Source of the DNA: Ipomoea triloba
Lineage: Eukaryota; Streptophyta; Magnoliopsida; Solanales; Convolvulaceae
Assembly (NCBI RefSeq): GCF_003576645.1
Contig: NC_044925.1
Coordinates: 9,712,032-9,776,031 of the forward strand
Reading direction: 5' to 3'
Length of the DNA stretch: 64,000 bases
Below are positions 21,813-33,121 of the stretch, one piece after another. Under the pieces are notes generated by a model. The model did not search any database and was not told the origin of the DNA. It was given only the letters and a program-made list of their open reading frames with translations. Position numbers and translations under genes: made by a program. Position 1 is the stretch's first letter. Each line of letters starts with the position of its first letter.

Positions 21813-23496
21813 GTAAGGAATCCCTTAAGTCGGTTTAGTCACTTGAAAATGAACAATTGCTAGTAAATTATAAGACTAGGAATTTTATGTGAAAATTATG
21901 GGTTAAACTTGAAGATCTCTTAGTTGGCTCAAGAGACTACTCCTTGAAATTTTGGTAATTTTTGAGTACATGTTCATAGCTAATATATGCATGTGTATGT
22001 TGTATTTATGTCCATATAGGCTTATACTTGTGAAAATATTGAAAAATCAAGATAGATTTCAGGCAGTAACTTCCGAGATTTATTGGGAAAATTTGGTAAG
22101 GTATTTTGATTTTATTTTCTTCAGATATGTAGTTCAATAAGTGTAGAACCTGCATATAAAATTTCATAATGATCGGAGTAGTATAAGTATGGTTTTCGAA
22201 TTTTTTTCCAAAACTGGTCTAGAGAGAAACTTCTGGACAGCACACTGCCAAGGGCAAAAATGGAATTTTCTGTGTTTATTCGCGGATCAAAATGACCAAA
22301 AATTTTTATGGACATCAAGTACTATAAATTGGGGTTCTACCATAAAAATTTCAAGTGAAAAAGAGTTCGGGAATTGTTTTTACCGGCTCAATCTTTCGGA
22401 CTGCGCCAAGCTGAAATTTTCTGAAAAGGAATGGTTAGAAACAATTTTGACAATAATATTTTGTAACAAAACTAGTGATGAATTTTGGAAAAATAGTGAC
22501 GAAATTTTGGGATGTCACAATCAATTTGGAAGAAAAATATTGTTGTTGAGAAACAAGTATAACTCTTGTCACTTGAGGAATTGTGTTGAAAATACTTCAT
22601 GAGCTAATGAGGTAGCCAATTTCAAGTATTGTGCTCGAATGAGAAATATGCCCAAAAGAAATGATTTGAGAAAGAAAACTTGAAGGAAGGATCATGTTTT
22701 CAAAACCTTAGTTTCTAAAGTAAGTTGAGGAGGATCTTGATTGACCCACGGGTGGCTTTCAGTGCCATTGCCCAGTGGTCGTTGTGTTATATTGTATGAT
22801 CATTCATACTGCAGGGCGAAGTCTATTCGTCGTTATGTTATATTGTATGACTAGTTCATACTGCAGGGCGAAGTCTATTCGCCGGGTACTATATAACTCG
22901 TAGGATGAGGTATTCCTATGGGGGTGTGCACACTTAAAGTATAGTTACTCCAGAAGTTCGGGTAGGTGTCGTTTTAACGGACCTGGCTAGGCCAGCTAGG
23001 AATCATTTTAACGAACCTTACGTCCAGGGGATCAGTGTTAGACCGGGTGATGACCACTGACCCCGAGTTCGATGATCCAAGTGGTTAGAGAGGGAGTTAT
23101 GAGAATGCTCCAAAGGCCTCACGCTTGCTAATATGAAACTAAGGAGGTTTTAAAAGATGAGAAAAGAGTTACTCTCTAACGACGTTGAGAAAGAAATGAT
23201 TCTATCCAAAATGTGACGTATTTTAAGCACTGAAACGTGCTGATGAACTCTCTCTCTTTTGAGTTAAAAATGATGAAAATTCCCGGAAATGAAAAGTATT
23301 ATATGTTGTCTGAACTCGCACATACTACTATGTTATCTGTTGTTGATAATCTGGTTGTAGGTAGACTTTCAACTCATGGGTAAACTTTACAGCTTTCTAA
23401 TTATTATACTGTTGAAACCTTTGTTTACTTTTGAGTGACAATGGATTTTCTTACTTAGTCATCGTGCTAACTACACTTCATTGTGTCCTTTATCAG
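21813..23496 (+). other. Predicted intron inside LTR A (1684 nt)
   Basis: The donor AG|GTAAGGAATCCC at 21813 lies downstream of the TATA box. The acceptor is a block with branch point TCGTGCTAAC, a pyrimidine-rich stretch and TTATCAG ending at 23496, immediately followed by ATG. Equivalent donor and acceptor blocks exist in LTR D (47417-48992) and solo LTR G (35717-34089, minus), more loosely in E (27141-28653). Splicing is predicted from sequence only. Confidence 0.55.
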
Positions 23497-23826
23497 ATGC
23501 AGTCTAGCGTGGGCTCGTGCAGCCCCGGGAACTCTGATGACTCATCAGAGTTCATGTTTCCTATCTTAGACTATGATGATTATGTACAGTACTTAGTGGA
23601 TGACGACCTGTTTGCTCCCGGCTATGCTCCAGACCCTCCAGCTCCGGCTTATGCTCCTGATCCTGATTCTGATCCTGATCCTATTCCTGCTCCTGTTTGC
23701 CCGGTTGTACCTGTCTGGTCTCCTGTTCCCAGTAGTCTATTGTGTTTCATGGATGCTGTTCAGGCGAGTTATGGGTTCTACCCCATCGAGGTTTTAGAGG
23801 AGAGAATAACCCAAACTTTGTTCTAA
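23497..23826 (+). CDS. LTR-encoded ORF of gypsy A (109 aa)
   Basis: ATG follows the acceptor CAG directly. The protein is acidic, with a YVQYLVDDDLFAPGY segment, a Pro/Asp-rich repeat and a C-terminal DAVQASYGFYPIEVLEE. Solo LTR G encodes a related protein at the same place (33684-34088, minus) with YVQHMIGED, VPGH and GYYPIEVLPG. The two LTRs are otherwise much diverged, which argues that the ORF is not accidental. The 5' LTR copy (70-312) is frameshifted and a third copy (25416-25745) is a contig duplicate. In LTR D the reading frame has decayed (TTG start, stop after 10 codons). No known family recognised; function unknown. Confidence 0.55.
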   Translation: MQSSVGSCSPGNSDDSSEFMFPILDYDDYVQYLVDDDLFAPGYAPDPPAPAYAPDPDSDPDPIPAPVCPVVPVWSPVPSSLLCFMDAVQASYGFYPIEVLEERITQTLF

Positions 23827-23907
23827 TGGGCCGTAAGAAACTCTTGTACATATTTGAAGCTAGTTTAGCTACCCTTTTGCTGCTAATATATATATATATA
23901 TATATAT

Positions 23908-23941
<34 letters not shown>

Positions 23942-23998
23942 GAAGTTATGATGGGTTTAGACGATATGAAACAATTTCCTTATATTCAGCCTGTGCAT

Positions 23999-24039
23999 CT
24001 AGAGTGAACTCTATCTGGATTTGATTGGGTTCAGTCTAG
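23999..24039 (+). other. Terminal hairpin of LTR A
   Basis: The arms 23999-24009 (CTAGAGTGAAC) and 24029-24039 (GTTCAGTCTAG) pair over 11 positions with one mismatch, 52 bp before the LTR end, framed by GCCTGTGCAT upstream and TGTGGC downstream. LTRs D, E and G have a hairpin with different arm sequences in the same frame. Confidence 0.6.
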
Positions 24040-24091
24040 GTGTGGCGGTAACTACTCCGGATGTACGGTATAGCCGAGCCGGGGTGTTACA

Positions 24092-24432
24092 CACTTGACC
24101 CTATTAGTGGTAGCACTACTCTTGGTGATAAAATTTCTAAATCTTGGGCTGACATGTGTGATGAGAATAATGATTGTGATGATATTGGTGTGCCTATTCA
24201 TTTTGATAATGCTAATATTGATTGTGTTGATGATGGAGTTGAAAACGTGGTAGATATGACTAGTGAAAATAATTGCATAATTGAAGATGTTGATAATGAG
24301 GTAAATTTTTTCAACCCTTGTGTTTTTAATGATAGTGATTCATTTGACTCCTCCTCCTCCGATGATGAAAATTGTTTTGGTACTTGTGAGAACAATTCTT
24401 TCGTTTCTTTAAATGATAATGATGGTCTTGAG
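24092..24432 (+). pseudogene. Element F acidic ORF, first copy of the left fragment
   Basis: An open frame entering from LTR A encodes an Asp/Asn/Ser-rich acidic sequence (for example DNANIDCVDDG). It ends at the target duplication TTGAG (24428-24432), where LTR E begins. It is identical to 26011-26351, a contig duplicate. The true continuation lies at 29008. It belongs to the element that A and E entered. Confidence 0.65.
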
Positions 24433-24896
24433 TGTAACACCCCGAAAATTCGTTCAAGCCTTACTACCGATAATTAATTCCTTGGGTAATTTAATTAATT
24501 CCAATTGGGCTAATTCTTTCAATTTGATATATATATATATATATGTATATTCCTTGAGCCTAATTTGATTATTCTAATCAAGAGCCCAACTAATTGAATT
24601 TATTCTTGTAAGGGATTTTATTCAATTTGGATCCTTACAATCTTTGCAATTAAATATTCCTACAAGCCCAATTTATTGATCATATATTATATAATATATA
24701 TGTAATGTTCCTAAGACATTTTATGGGCTTCCTTATTCTAATTCTTATAATTAATTGTAAGGGGTGAATTCATTTAGCCCAACTTACTAGTCTTGGACAT
24801 ATATTTAATTCTTGTAAGCCATTATAATATGTACTTAAGCCCATCTCATATTAAAGTCTTACACCCTAAATATTGTATGTATTCTTAGTATATATA
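24433..24896 (+). repeat. Start of LTR E, contig-end copy
   Basis: This begins TGTAACACCCC and repeats 26352 onward until the N at 24897. It is not a separate insertion. Confidence 0.85.
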
Positions 24897-24897
24897 N

Positions 24898-25826
24898 GGA
24901 CCTGGCTAGGCCAGCTAGGAATCATTTTAACGAACCTTACGTCCAGGGGATCAGTGTTAGACCGGGTGATGACCACTGACCCCGAGTTCGATGATCCAAG
25001 TGGTTAGAGAGGGAGTTATGAGAATGCTCCAAAGGCCTCACGCTTGCTAATATGAAACTAAGGAGGTTTTAAAAGATGAGAAAAGAGTTACTCTCTAACG
25101 ACGTTGAGAAAGAAATGATTCTATCCAAAATGTGACGTATTTTAAGCACTGAAACGTGCTGATGAACTCTCTCTCTTTTGAGTTAAAAATGATGAAAATT
25201 CCCGGAAATGAAAAGTATTATATGTTGTCTGAACTCGCACATACTACTATGTTATCTGTTGTTGATAATCTGGTTGTAGGTAGACTTTCAACTCATGGGT
25301 AAACTTTACAGCTTTCTAATTATTATACTGTTGAAACCTTTGTTTACTTTTGAGTGACAATGGATTTTCTTACTTAGTCATCGTGCTAACTACACTTCAT
25401 TGTGTCCTTTATCAGATGCAGTCTAGCGTGGGCTCGTGCAGCCCCGGGAACTCTGATGACTCATCAGAGTTCATGTTTCCTATCTTAGACTATGATGATT
25501 ATGTACAGTACTTAGTGGATGACGACCTGTTTGCTCCCGGCTATGCTCCAGACCCTCCAGCTCCGGCTTATGCTCCTGATCCTGATTCTGATCCTGATCC
25601 TATTCCTGCTCCTGTTTGCCCGGTTGTACCTGTCTGGTCTCCTGTTCCCAGTAGTCTATTGTGTTTCATGGATGCTGTTCAGGCGAGTTATGGGTTCTAC
25701 CCCATCGAGGTTTTAGAGGAGAGAATAACCCAAACTTTGTTCTAATGGGCCGTAAGAAACTCTTGTACATATTTGAAGCTAGTTTAGCTACCCTTTTGCT
25801 GCTAATATATATATATATATATATAT

Positions 25827-25860
<34 letters not shown>

Positions 25861-26817
25861 GAAGTTATGATGGGTTTAGACGATATGAAACAATTTCCTT
25901 ATATTCAGCCTGTGCATCTAGAGTGAACTCTATCTGGATTTGATTGGGTTCAGTCTAGGTGTGGCGGTAACTACTCCGGATGTACGGTATAGCCGAGCCG
26001 GGGTGTTACACACTTGACCCTATTAGTGGTAGCACTACTCTTGGTGATAAAATTTCTAAATCTTGGGCTGACATGTGTGATGAGAATAATGATTGTGATG
26101 ATATTGGTGTGCCTATTCATTTTGATAATGCTAATATTGATTGTGTTGATGATGGAGTTGAAAACGTGGTAGATATGACTAGTGAAAATAATTGCATAAT
26201 TGAAGATGTTGATAATGAGGTAAATTTTTTCAACCCTTGTGTTTTTAATGATAGTGATTCATTTGACTCCTCCTCCTCCGATGATGAAAATTGTTTTGGT
26301 ACTTGTGAGAACAATTCTTTCGTTTCTTTAAATGATAATGATGGTCTTGAGTGTAACACCCCGAAAATTCGTTCAAGCCTTACTACCGATAATTAATTCC
26401 TTGGGTAATTTAATTAATTCCAATTGGGCTAATTCTTTCAATTTGATATATATATATATATATATATGTATATTCCTTGAGCCTAATTTAATTATTCTAA
26501 TCAAGAGCCCAACTAATTGAATTTATTCTTGTAAGGGATTTTATTCAATTTGGATCCTTACAATCTTTGCAATTAAATATTCCTACAAGCCCAATTTATT
26601 GATCATATATTATATAATATATATGTAATGTTCCTAAGACATTTTATGGGCTTCCTTATTCTAATTCTTATAATTAATTGTAAGGGGTGAATTCATTTAG
26701 CCCAACTTACTAGTCTTGGACATATATTTAATTCTTGTAAGCCATTATAATATGTACTTAAGCCCATCTCATATTAAAGTCTTACACCCTAAATATTGTA
26801 TGTATTCTTAGTATATA
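24898..26817 (+). repeat. 1.92-kb duplicate of 22979-24896 across a single N
   Basis: The sequence after the N at 24897 restarts inside LTR A with an offset of 1919 and repeats the LTR ORF (25416-25745), (AT)n tract, hairpin, F ORF and LTR E start. Only microsatellite length (near 26450) and single bases (near 26485) differ. This looks like two overlapping contigs or two alleles placed in series. Confidence 0.9.
26011..26351 (+). pseudogene. Element F acidic ORF, left part
   Basis: Same sequence as 24092-24432. Here the downstream partner is present: after removal of LTR E (26352-29002) and one TTGAG, the frame joins 29008 without a shift, giving about 228 codons of Asp/Asn-rich sequence followed by a Lys/Glu-rich tail. 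No domain recognised. Confidence 0.7.
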
Positions 26818-27140
26818 TTTTGATGATCAAAATACCCTAAAAGCTTTCACTCCTCTTCCTCCCTCCCTACACTCTCACGCCATTTTCACCATTCTTGCAT
26901 CCAAAAATTGATCTCCATTTCCCTACAAGTTTTCAAGTAAAGGTTGCTCTTTTATGCTTGTCTAGGAGTGTGTAAGTGCATCTAGCCTAGAATCTCCTTT
27001 GTATTTTGTGGTTTGGTTAGTCTTTTTGCATATTCTTATAAATGTTCTTTTGGGGTTCTTTGGGTAAAAGATGATCATCAAGAAGGTGGGGCTTTGTGAG
27101 CTTGCTTGAGGCTTGTTGGATTAGGAAAAAGCTCTTTGAG

Positions 27141-28653
27141 GTAACCACTATGTCCATCAAAACTATTTTTATTCACTCCTATTCTATATGATGTTCTTGG
27201 TGTTGGAAATCCTGAAAATTCTTTGTGATTAGCCTATTTTGTTGGATCTATTTGTTGGATTTCATCTTGATCTTTTGATTAGTGTTGTATGATCATTGAT
27301 GGTTTGGATTTCCATGTCTTTGGCCTCTAAATTGGATGAAATGTTGGTGTATTGGGTCTGATTTTGCTCTCTGGGAATACCTCTTTCGTGTCTGCTGTTG
27401 ATGTTCTGGAACTGGGGTTGGAGTTGACCTTACGGAGGTCCTCGGCGGCACAATGTAACCCGCCGGGGAGTTCCGCAAGGCCAAGGCGGTTGGGTTGAAC
27501 GGAGAGTGGTGTTCCGTTGAGGCAGTCCGCCTCCTTCCTGCGGAGGAGAGCGGCGGAAGACGGTGTTCCGTCAGTGTGTTCCGCAAGTTCTCTGGGAATC
27601 TGCTCCCAGAGGCTGCTTTGTGATGTTGTTGTCTGCTGTTTCTCCTTTGTTTCTGGTTATTGTTGGATTGTTTTGTGGAGTATTTTACCATGTCTTTGGA
27701 GTATTTATCCATGCCTTTTGTTGGGTATTTACTACCTTGTCTTGGAGATTTATTCATGTCTTTAGTTTCCCTTTTGTACTCTTGGTCTATTGATTCTTGA
27801 TATTCATTTACCTGGGAGTTTGTTTGTGTTCATAGATGAGATGAACACTTTGTTTGGTTGTTTTGGGATGATGTTGGAGTATGAGTATGTGATGTTGGTT
27901 GTTGGTATCATTGGAGTTTGTTGGGTGAACTAGTTGTGCTACTATTGTTGGTATTCGGGTTCATTACCCCTGTGATTGGGTTCATTACCCCCGTGATTGG
28001 GTCGATTACCCCTGTGATTGGACTTAGGTCCCTGTGATTGGACTACGGTCCCTGTGATTGGGTTCGCTACCCCTGTGATTGGACTTCGGTCCCTGTGATT
28101 CGGGTTGATTACACCCCCTGTGATTGGACTTCGGTCCCTGTGATTGGACTACGGTCCCTGTGATTGGACTTCGGTCCCTGTGATTGGGTTCATCACCCCT
28201 GCGTACCAGATTTCTGTGTTTTGACCTCTGACTGTGGTTGGGTTTGGTATGGTGAATTGGTATGAGGTTTGGAGGTTGGAATTGGGAGTTCTTTCTTGGT
28301 TTATGTGTTCATGGGTTCCTTGTGTATATTCGATTGATACCCTATGGTTCTCGATTATGTTTGATTGGTTTCCTTATGATTGTTGTTCAGTTGGTATCTC
28401 GTTTATGGATTGGTTGTTGCCTTGTACTCTCGCTGATGAATATTGGCTTGTTTGGATGAGTCTTGGTTTATGGTTCGTTCAGTTTATCCTTGTTGAGTAT
28501 CCGTTTTGAACTATTGAACAGTTTGTTGGTGTTTATATTCTATATGGGTGTGTAAACCTATTTACAACTTATATGTATATCTATACTTCCTTGCGGGTGT
28601 GAATGGTGGTTACTTAGCAGTCTTTTGCTAATGGTTCTTTGTGTGTTTTCCAG
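27141..28653 (+). other. Possible intron inside LTR E (1513 nt)
   Basis: The donor TTTGAG|GTAACC is at 27141. The acceptor block with TTACTTAGC, TTGCTAAT and TTTTCCAG ends at 28653 and resembles those in LTRs A, D and G. The downstream exon has no ORF. Donor similarity is weaker than in the other LTRs. Confidence 0.4.
27958..28205 (+). repeat. About 20-bp minisatellite in LTR E
   Basis: About a dozen units built on CCCTGTGATTGG followed by variable GACTTCGGT, GACTACGGT or GTTCATTACC. The inverted E copy carries the same array at about 63228-63500 with a different unit order. Confidence 0.88.
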
Positions 28654-29002
28654 GTTTGCCTTAAAGTCTTTGCGTGAGCGCGATAGAGATACACCCGTAT
28701 GAGGAGGCTTAGATAGGGGTTATGTTTTAGATTTATGCTTTGGCCTGTGAGCCATTTGAGATTTCTTTATAAACTCTTGACTAGGGTTTGGATGTTTTGA
28801 GACTTGACTTGAAGATTATCGTTTATACAGTTCAGCTTTTATGGTTAGCCTGTGCATCTAGGTTGTGTTATCTTACCTAGATGTGGCATGACGCCCCTTA
28901 GGTTTTAAATTCGCTTCCGCTATGTTTGGTTTGTTGGTTGAGATAGGCAGCTGTTATGCTAAGTTTTATCTATCTCAGCCTGTGTGAGGTTGGGGTGTCA
29001 CA

Positions 29003-29352
29003 TTGAGTCCTTTACTTTTGATGATAATACCTTGTCAAATGAGAATGTTGATGATTTGCATGATATGCTTTTTGATGATATGAATGTTGATGCTAGCTTA
29101 TGTGATTTAAATGATGTTGAGATTGTGAATTTTCTTGATAATTGCTTTGGTTATGCTATGTATATTCATAATTTGATTGGTAAAGATCGGAGTGAAGGGG
29201 TTGAAAAGGAGAATGTAAAAGAAGAGGTTGAGGACAAGAAAAAGACAAGTGATGAGCGTGTTAGGGAGGAAGTTGAGGAGAAAGTGGGAAATGGTGAAAA
29301 GGAGCTTGGTGAAAAGAAGAAAAATGAAAAAAAGAGGAAAGTTAGAAGATAA
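29003..29352 (+). pseudogene. Element F acidic ORF, right part
   Basis: From 29008 this continues the frame broken by LTR E: Asp-rich (DDLHDMLFDDMNVD), then NFLDNCFGYAMYIHNLIG, then a strongly charged Lys/Glu tail ending KKRKVRR at the stop 29350-29352. It could be a linker or extra domain of a Tat/Athila-type polyprotein, but I recognise no catalytic motif. Its start was lost when A inserted. Confidence 0.65.
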
Positions 29353-31225
29353 TAGCATACTCATGGACATGGATAGTTGCAAACCTTTGGAAGAGAGTAT
29401 GCTATGTATAAAATTAAAGGAGTTCGCCGATGCCCGGCATTTGAGGGCATATCTTGAAGAAAGAGTGGATGGGGCAAAAGGACTTGTCCCCGTCCAAGTA
29501 TGTTGGAATGAGGGCTTGAAAGTTGCGTCGGGCTACGGACGTTAAACGGAGCACTTCTCGGGAGGCAACCCGAGGTTATCTTACATATTTATGCATTTTG
29601 TTTTTTTTGTTGTTTACTTTTGCTTCCAATAAGTTTTGCATTAATGGAAGTTAAATTCTCTAATATGGTTTGTAGTATTGCAATGTGTTTGTTGATGGTG
29701 TAGGAAAATTGATAAATGGCTCAAAGCTAAGAGGATGATTAAAGGCAATGTACTTGAAGAGAAGCAACAAGGGAGCCTCTTTATCTCTCTTGTCTTTTGT
29801 TATTTTGCCTTTGTGCCTCATTTCTAAAGTGTGGAAACCCGGGGTTATTTGGCATTATATTGTATGATGTTAAACGTCTTTCATAAAAGCATTTTGTGTG
29901 ATCCTATAGCCCATAGCACACTTTTAAAGTGTGGAAACGGGCGTTGTTTTTCGTGTGACCTTATGACTTTCCCACCTTGTGCATAGTGTGAACATCGAGG
30001 ACGATGTTCGTTGTAAAGCATGGAAAGGGAAGCACTTTGTGCTTAAAGCTTTGATCTATTGAGTGATGCTTAGCGTAGAACGTTGTATATGTTTGAAGTG
30101 AATACATTGTTTAATCTATCTTAGGAAATGCGTGCTTTGAAGGAGTGTTTGATTCTCAATTTGGAATATCCCTTGAAAGAAAACTCTTGTTCACTTTTAA
30201 TAATGGTCGATTTTTGTATGCTTGTGTGATGTTCACCCTTCATTTAGCCCGGACCAAAGTCAAGGAGGTAACGAAGTGGAAGTGTGCACCTATCAACCCT
30301 AGTAAGATAATGTTTACTAAGCCCGGAAAATGAACATAATTCTTTGTTTTTGCTCTCCCGAAGGTGGCGTGTGGGGTTGTGAAGGTGATGCTTTGCTATA
30401 TTTTGTTCAAAAGAGCCCAATGAGGCAAAAACCCCAAAAGAGCCCAATGTGGCCACCTTAGGATATGGAAAAAGAGAACCGTCTTGCTAGGACATTGGGG
30501 CAACCATTGCACCGTCTTCGAAAAAGCGTAGATCTCTACGTGAATTCGGTTGTCCCGATGCGAGGTCTTAGGAGATGAGAAAACAAAAAGAGAGAGTCAT
30601 TCCGCCAAGATTCGGGCACCCATTGCACCGTCTTCGAAAAAGCATGGAGATCCATGTGAAGTCGGGTCGCCCGATGAGGTTATCTTGGGGAATGAGAAAA
30701 GGAGAGATCTATCCCGTTAGGACCGGGCACCCATTGCACTGTTCTCGAAAAAGCATGGGGCTCCATGTGAGATCGGGTCGCCCGATGGTTGGTCCTGAGG
30801 GGTAGTAGAAACCCTTGTAGCCTTTTGTTATTCACGTTAGTATCTAGGGGGCTTGAGGTTATAAGGGTGGTCGAATAGGGTTGGCTTGTCCACATCGGTC
30901 CCACTAGTTAGCTCGGCTAGTGGCCCGCTCTAAATGATTGGTGAACCTACTTTTTTTTGGATTGCATGAAAAAAGAGTTAATTGAAATGAATTGTTTAGC
31001 CAAAGGGCTTTTGTTTCTTGGGATATTCGTTATTGAGAATCGAGGATTCGTTGGAAGGCACATTTTCATGATAGCATAAAGAGTGTATTGATTTCAAATG
31101 TGTGCATCATTCTCTTGTCTTAAGCTTTCTTGCATATCAAAGTTTGTGGCATCCTTTGCAGTTGTGTGTTGCTTGTTCAAGGATAGCTTGCTTGAGGACA
31201 AGCAAGATCTAAAGTTTGGAAAGTT
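29353..31225 (+). other. Element F 3' internal region, non-coding
   Basis: Near 29550 is GCACTTCTCGGGAGGCAACC, a text I know from the post-pol part of Tat/Athila-type plant elements (from memory, moderate certainty). There are three hairpin-bearing tandem units near 30490-30800. Near 31193 is TTGCTTGAGGACAAGCAAG, a short inverted repeat, followed by a degenerate purine tract just before the LTR. I see no convincing protein. Confidence 0.6.
30491..30805 (+). repeat. Tandem hairpin repeat in element F (3 units)
   Basis: Units of about 111-116 bp share GGGCACCCATTGCAC, TCGAAAAAGC and GGTCGCCCGATG. Each has a central hairpin whose arms differ: CGTAGA/TCTACG (30527-30540), CATGGA/TCCATG (30643-30656) and CATGG/CCATG (30754-30767). 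Confidence 0.75.
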
Positions 31226-32621
31226 TGATGAGTGCAAAAGATACCACTTTTATAAGGTTATTTGTGGATCGTTTAGTATACAAGTTAAGACTTTTATGAA
31301 TGGTTTAGTCTTAAATTGCCTTAAAATGCTTTATATTGTCTTAGTACCCCGTTCTACGCTTTGTTAATTGTTTTGTAGGTAAAAAGAAGTGCAAAAAGGT
31401 GGAAAATGGCAATATTTCGGAGAATGATTTACAAACCGAAGTTGGAAGGCAAAATAGGCCTTGGACGCGCCTTGGACGCGCCTTGGACGCGCAGTGGACG
31501 CGTAGTGGACGCGCGTCCAGCGTGCGTCCAGCCCGCGTCCAACGTCCCAAAACAGCAGAAACAGAGCAGAATCAGAGAGCTCTCTGATGGATGCCCGGAT
31601 GGACGCCCGCGGCCGTGCGTCCATCGCGAAGTTGGGCGGTTTTTGCAAGTTTAAAAGGAGAATTGAGCTAATTTTCAGAGGACTTAGACTTAGATCCCTC
31701 ATTCCACACCTTAGAATATTTCTCTCTCTAGGATTAGCCTAGAGAGATCTCTCCCAATTCACTCCACATTGCAATTCTTAGGTTTAGATTAGAATTAGAG
31801 GAGAATTCCATTGTTGCAAGATTGTGATCTACATTCAAGTTCAAGTTCAAAGTTCAATTCCTAGCTAAGTCTTCCTTTTAATTTCTTGTCATTACTTTTG
31901 CCTTTTGCTATTTCAATTCCAAGTATGATTAGATAGATCTTTGTGGATTTGGATTGAGCAATTTTGTATGGATGTTCTTGAGCTTTGATTTGATCAATTA
32001 GGTTTTGCAATTGCTTGATTGATGAGTTGATTGTGGATTGGGATGGATGTCTTGACTCTATGCCAATTAGGATCCGATTGCATTAGAGGAGTAGGATAGG
32101 AATACTCACCTACGAGAGTAGGGAGTAGATCTAGCCCTCACCATCCACATTTCCCTCTCACCTTTGAGAAAAGGGAGAGTGGAAGACGAGAGGCACATAA
32201 CGTGTTTGACAAAATGCCTCTTCTAGCCTAGTGATCACAAGGATGACATTACGGTCTAAGAAGTGAGTCCATTGACCACGAGAGTGGCGGTGGTGTGAGT
32301 GACCTTGTCTCATTTTCATAATCTAAGTGTTGTTAGCCTAATATCTTAGGAAATCAAGGATACCTATATGAGTTGCAAGATCCAAATCCTCATTTCCAAT
32401 TGATTGTTTCCAACGTTTTGTTCCTTATTTTCATGATGTTTCATGCGCATTTCTTACTATGTTTGGGTTAGCTTTCGAACACTAAACACTCTTGTGTTTA
32501 ATCCCCTTACCGCTCAAATTCCCTCCTTGTCGTCCTTTGAGAACGATACTCAGGAACTTCTTCCCGTTTTAACACTTCTTTCCATCCACCGTGAAAACTA
32601 CACTCTTCAAAAACCTAATCA
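31226..32621 (+). repeat. 3' LTR of element F (Tat/Athila-like)
   Basis: 1396 bp with TGAT...ATCA ends, starting TGATGAGTGC right after the purine tract and ending CCTAATCA where copia C LTR text begins. It shares the 3' block CGTCCTTTGAGAACGATACTC and the phrase GACAAAATGCCTC with solo LTR H. It holds a GC-rich repeat at 31459-31541. The 5' LTR of F is left of the window. Confidence 0.75.
31459..31541 (+). repeat. TGGACGCG repeat with inverted CGCGTCCA copies in LTR F
   Basis: Five TGGACGCG units are followed by inverted units (GCGTCCA), able to fold into a GC-rich hairpin. A further inverted pair lies near 31590-31626. Confidence 0.8.
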
Positions 32622-33019
32622 AACATGAACGCTGGGCTTTGTAATCAAAGGAGCAAGTTGTAGAGGAGCTTTTGTACTATTAAGGAGAAAATACTGCAAA
32701 CCTTCACGAGTTGTGGAGAAGAGTGGAGTAGGCTTTGTTAACAGCCGAACCACTATAAAAACTCTTCTCTCTCTCTCTCTCTCTACTTTATTTTACGTAC
32801 TGCATTGCATGCCACACTTACAAACCTAGTTTTTCAAAGACAAAGTTACGTGCAAAGTGAAATTAAAACTATTATAATCCTTTTATCTGTTGCGTACATC
32901 TTTGATCAAGTTCAATCCTTTCAAGGGTTTGATCTTGCTAAAGGTTTTTAAAATTTCCTGTGAGTCTATTCAACCCCCCACCCCCTTCTAGACTCACACC
33001 GTTACAACCGGGACCAACA
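32622..33019 (+). repeat. 3' part of the 5' LTR of copia C
   Basis: Aligns with the end of B LTRs (GGGCTT.GT.ATCAAAG, GTACTA, GCCGAACCACT) and ends GGGACCAACA. A (TC)n tract is at about 32765-32783. The upstream part was cut off by F. Confidence 0.85.
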
Positions 33020-33021
33020 AG

Positions 33022-33033
33022 TGGTATCAGAGC
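33022..33033 (+). promoter_or_regulatory. Primer binding site of copia C
   Basis: TGGTATCAGAGC, two bases after the LTR end, matching initiator-Met tRNA. Confidence 0.9.
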
Positions 33034-33121
33034 ACGTTACCTTGAATGGTGAACACTCTGTGAATACTGCCTGGTGATCCTATTTCAAAACCTCAAAATC
33101 TTTTTTACACACATTGCACCT

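Larger units (their letters stand above)
1..24091 (+). mobile_element. Ty3/gypsy chromovirus-like element A, split by copia B1
   Basis: This is a long-LTR gypsy element. The window opens inside its 5' LTR (1-642); the internal part runs 643-2388, resumes at 18633, and the 3' LTR is 20864-24091 (3228 bp, TGTAAC...GTTACA). The gene order PR-RT-RNaseH-INT-chromodomain-like tail identifies Ty3/gypsy, and the long LTR and C-terminal domain fit the Tekay/Del chromovirus type by family knowledge. Most of gag is missing between the Gag start at 1105 and a protease remnant at 1227. Pol has in-frame stops and an integrase substitution, so the copy is dead. The flank after the 3' LTR (CACTT at 24092) is the presumed target duplication, whose left partner lies outside the window. 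Confidence 0.9.
20864..24091 (+). repeat. 3' LTR of gypsy A (3228 bp)
   Basis: The LTR begins TGTAACCCC and ends GGGTGTTACA. In order it holds a TATA box (21505), a predicted intron (21813-23496), a small ORF (23497-23826), an (AT)n tract (23886-23940) and a terminal hairpin (23999-24039). Inside the intron GGCGAA-GTCTA-TTCGCC forms a short hairpin at 22867-22883, with a degenerate second copy at 22815-22831. Long stretches match LTR D. Confidence 0.92.
26352..29002 (+). mobile_element. Solo LTR E (2651 bp) with TTGAG target duplication
   Basis: TGTAACACCCC...GGGGTGTCACA with TTGAG on both sides (26347-26351 and 29003-29007), splitting an open reading frame of F. There is no internal region, so it is a solo LTR left by LTR-LTR recombination. 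It holds a minisatellite, an intron-like block and a terminal hairpin with perfect 9-bp arms (28855-28863 and 28875-28883). A second copy lies in minus orientation from 62424. Confidence 0.92.

Noticed and set aside
27293..27757. Minus-strand ORF of 154 codons in LTR E
   Set aside because: Basic, low-complexity, inside the possible intron; the second E copy does not keep the same frame intact.
27960..28200. Regularly spaced repeats in LTR E as a CRISPR array
   Set aside because: Units are contiguous and degenerate without unique spacers, in a plant LTR.
28234..28509. Trp-rich plus-strand ORF in LTR E present in both E copies
   Set aside because: Both copies are almost identical recent DNA; no start context or family match. 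Noted as possible but unsupported.
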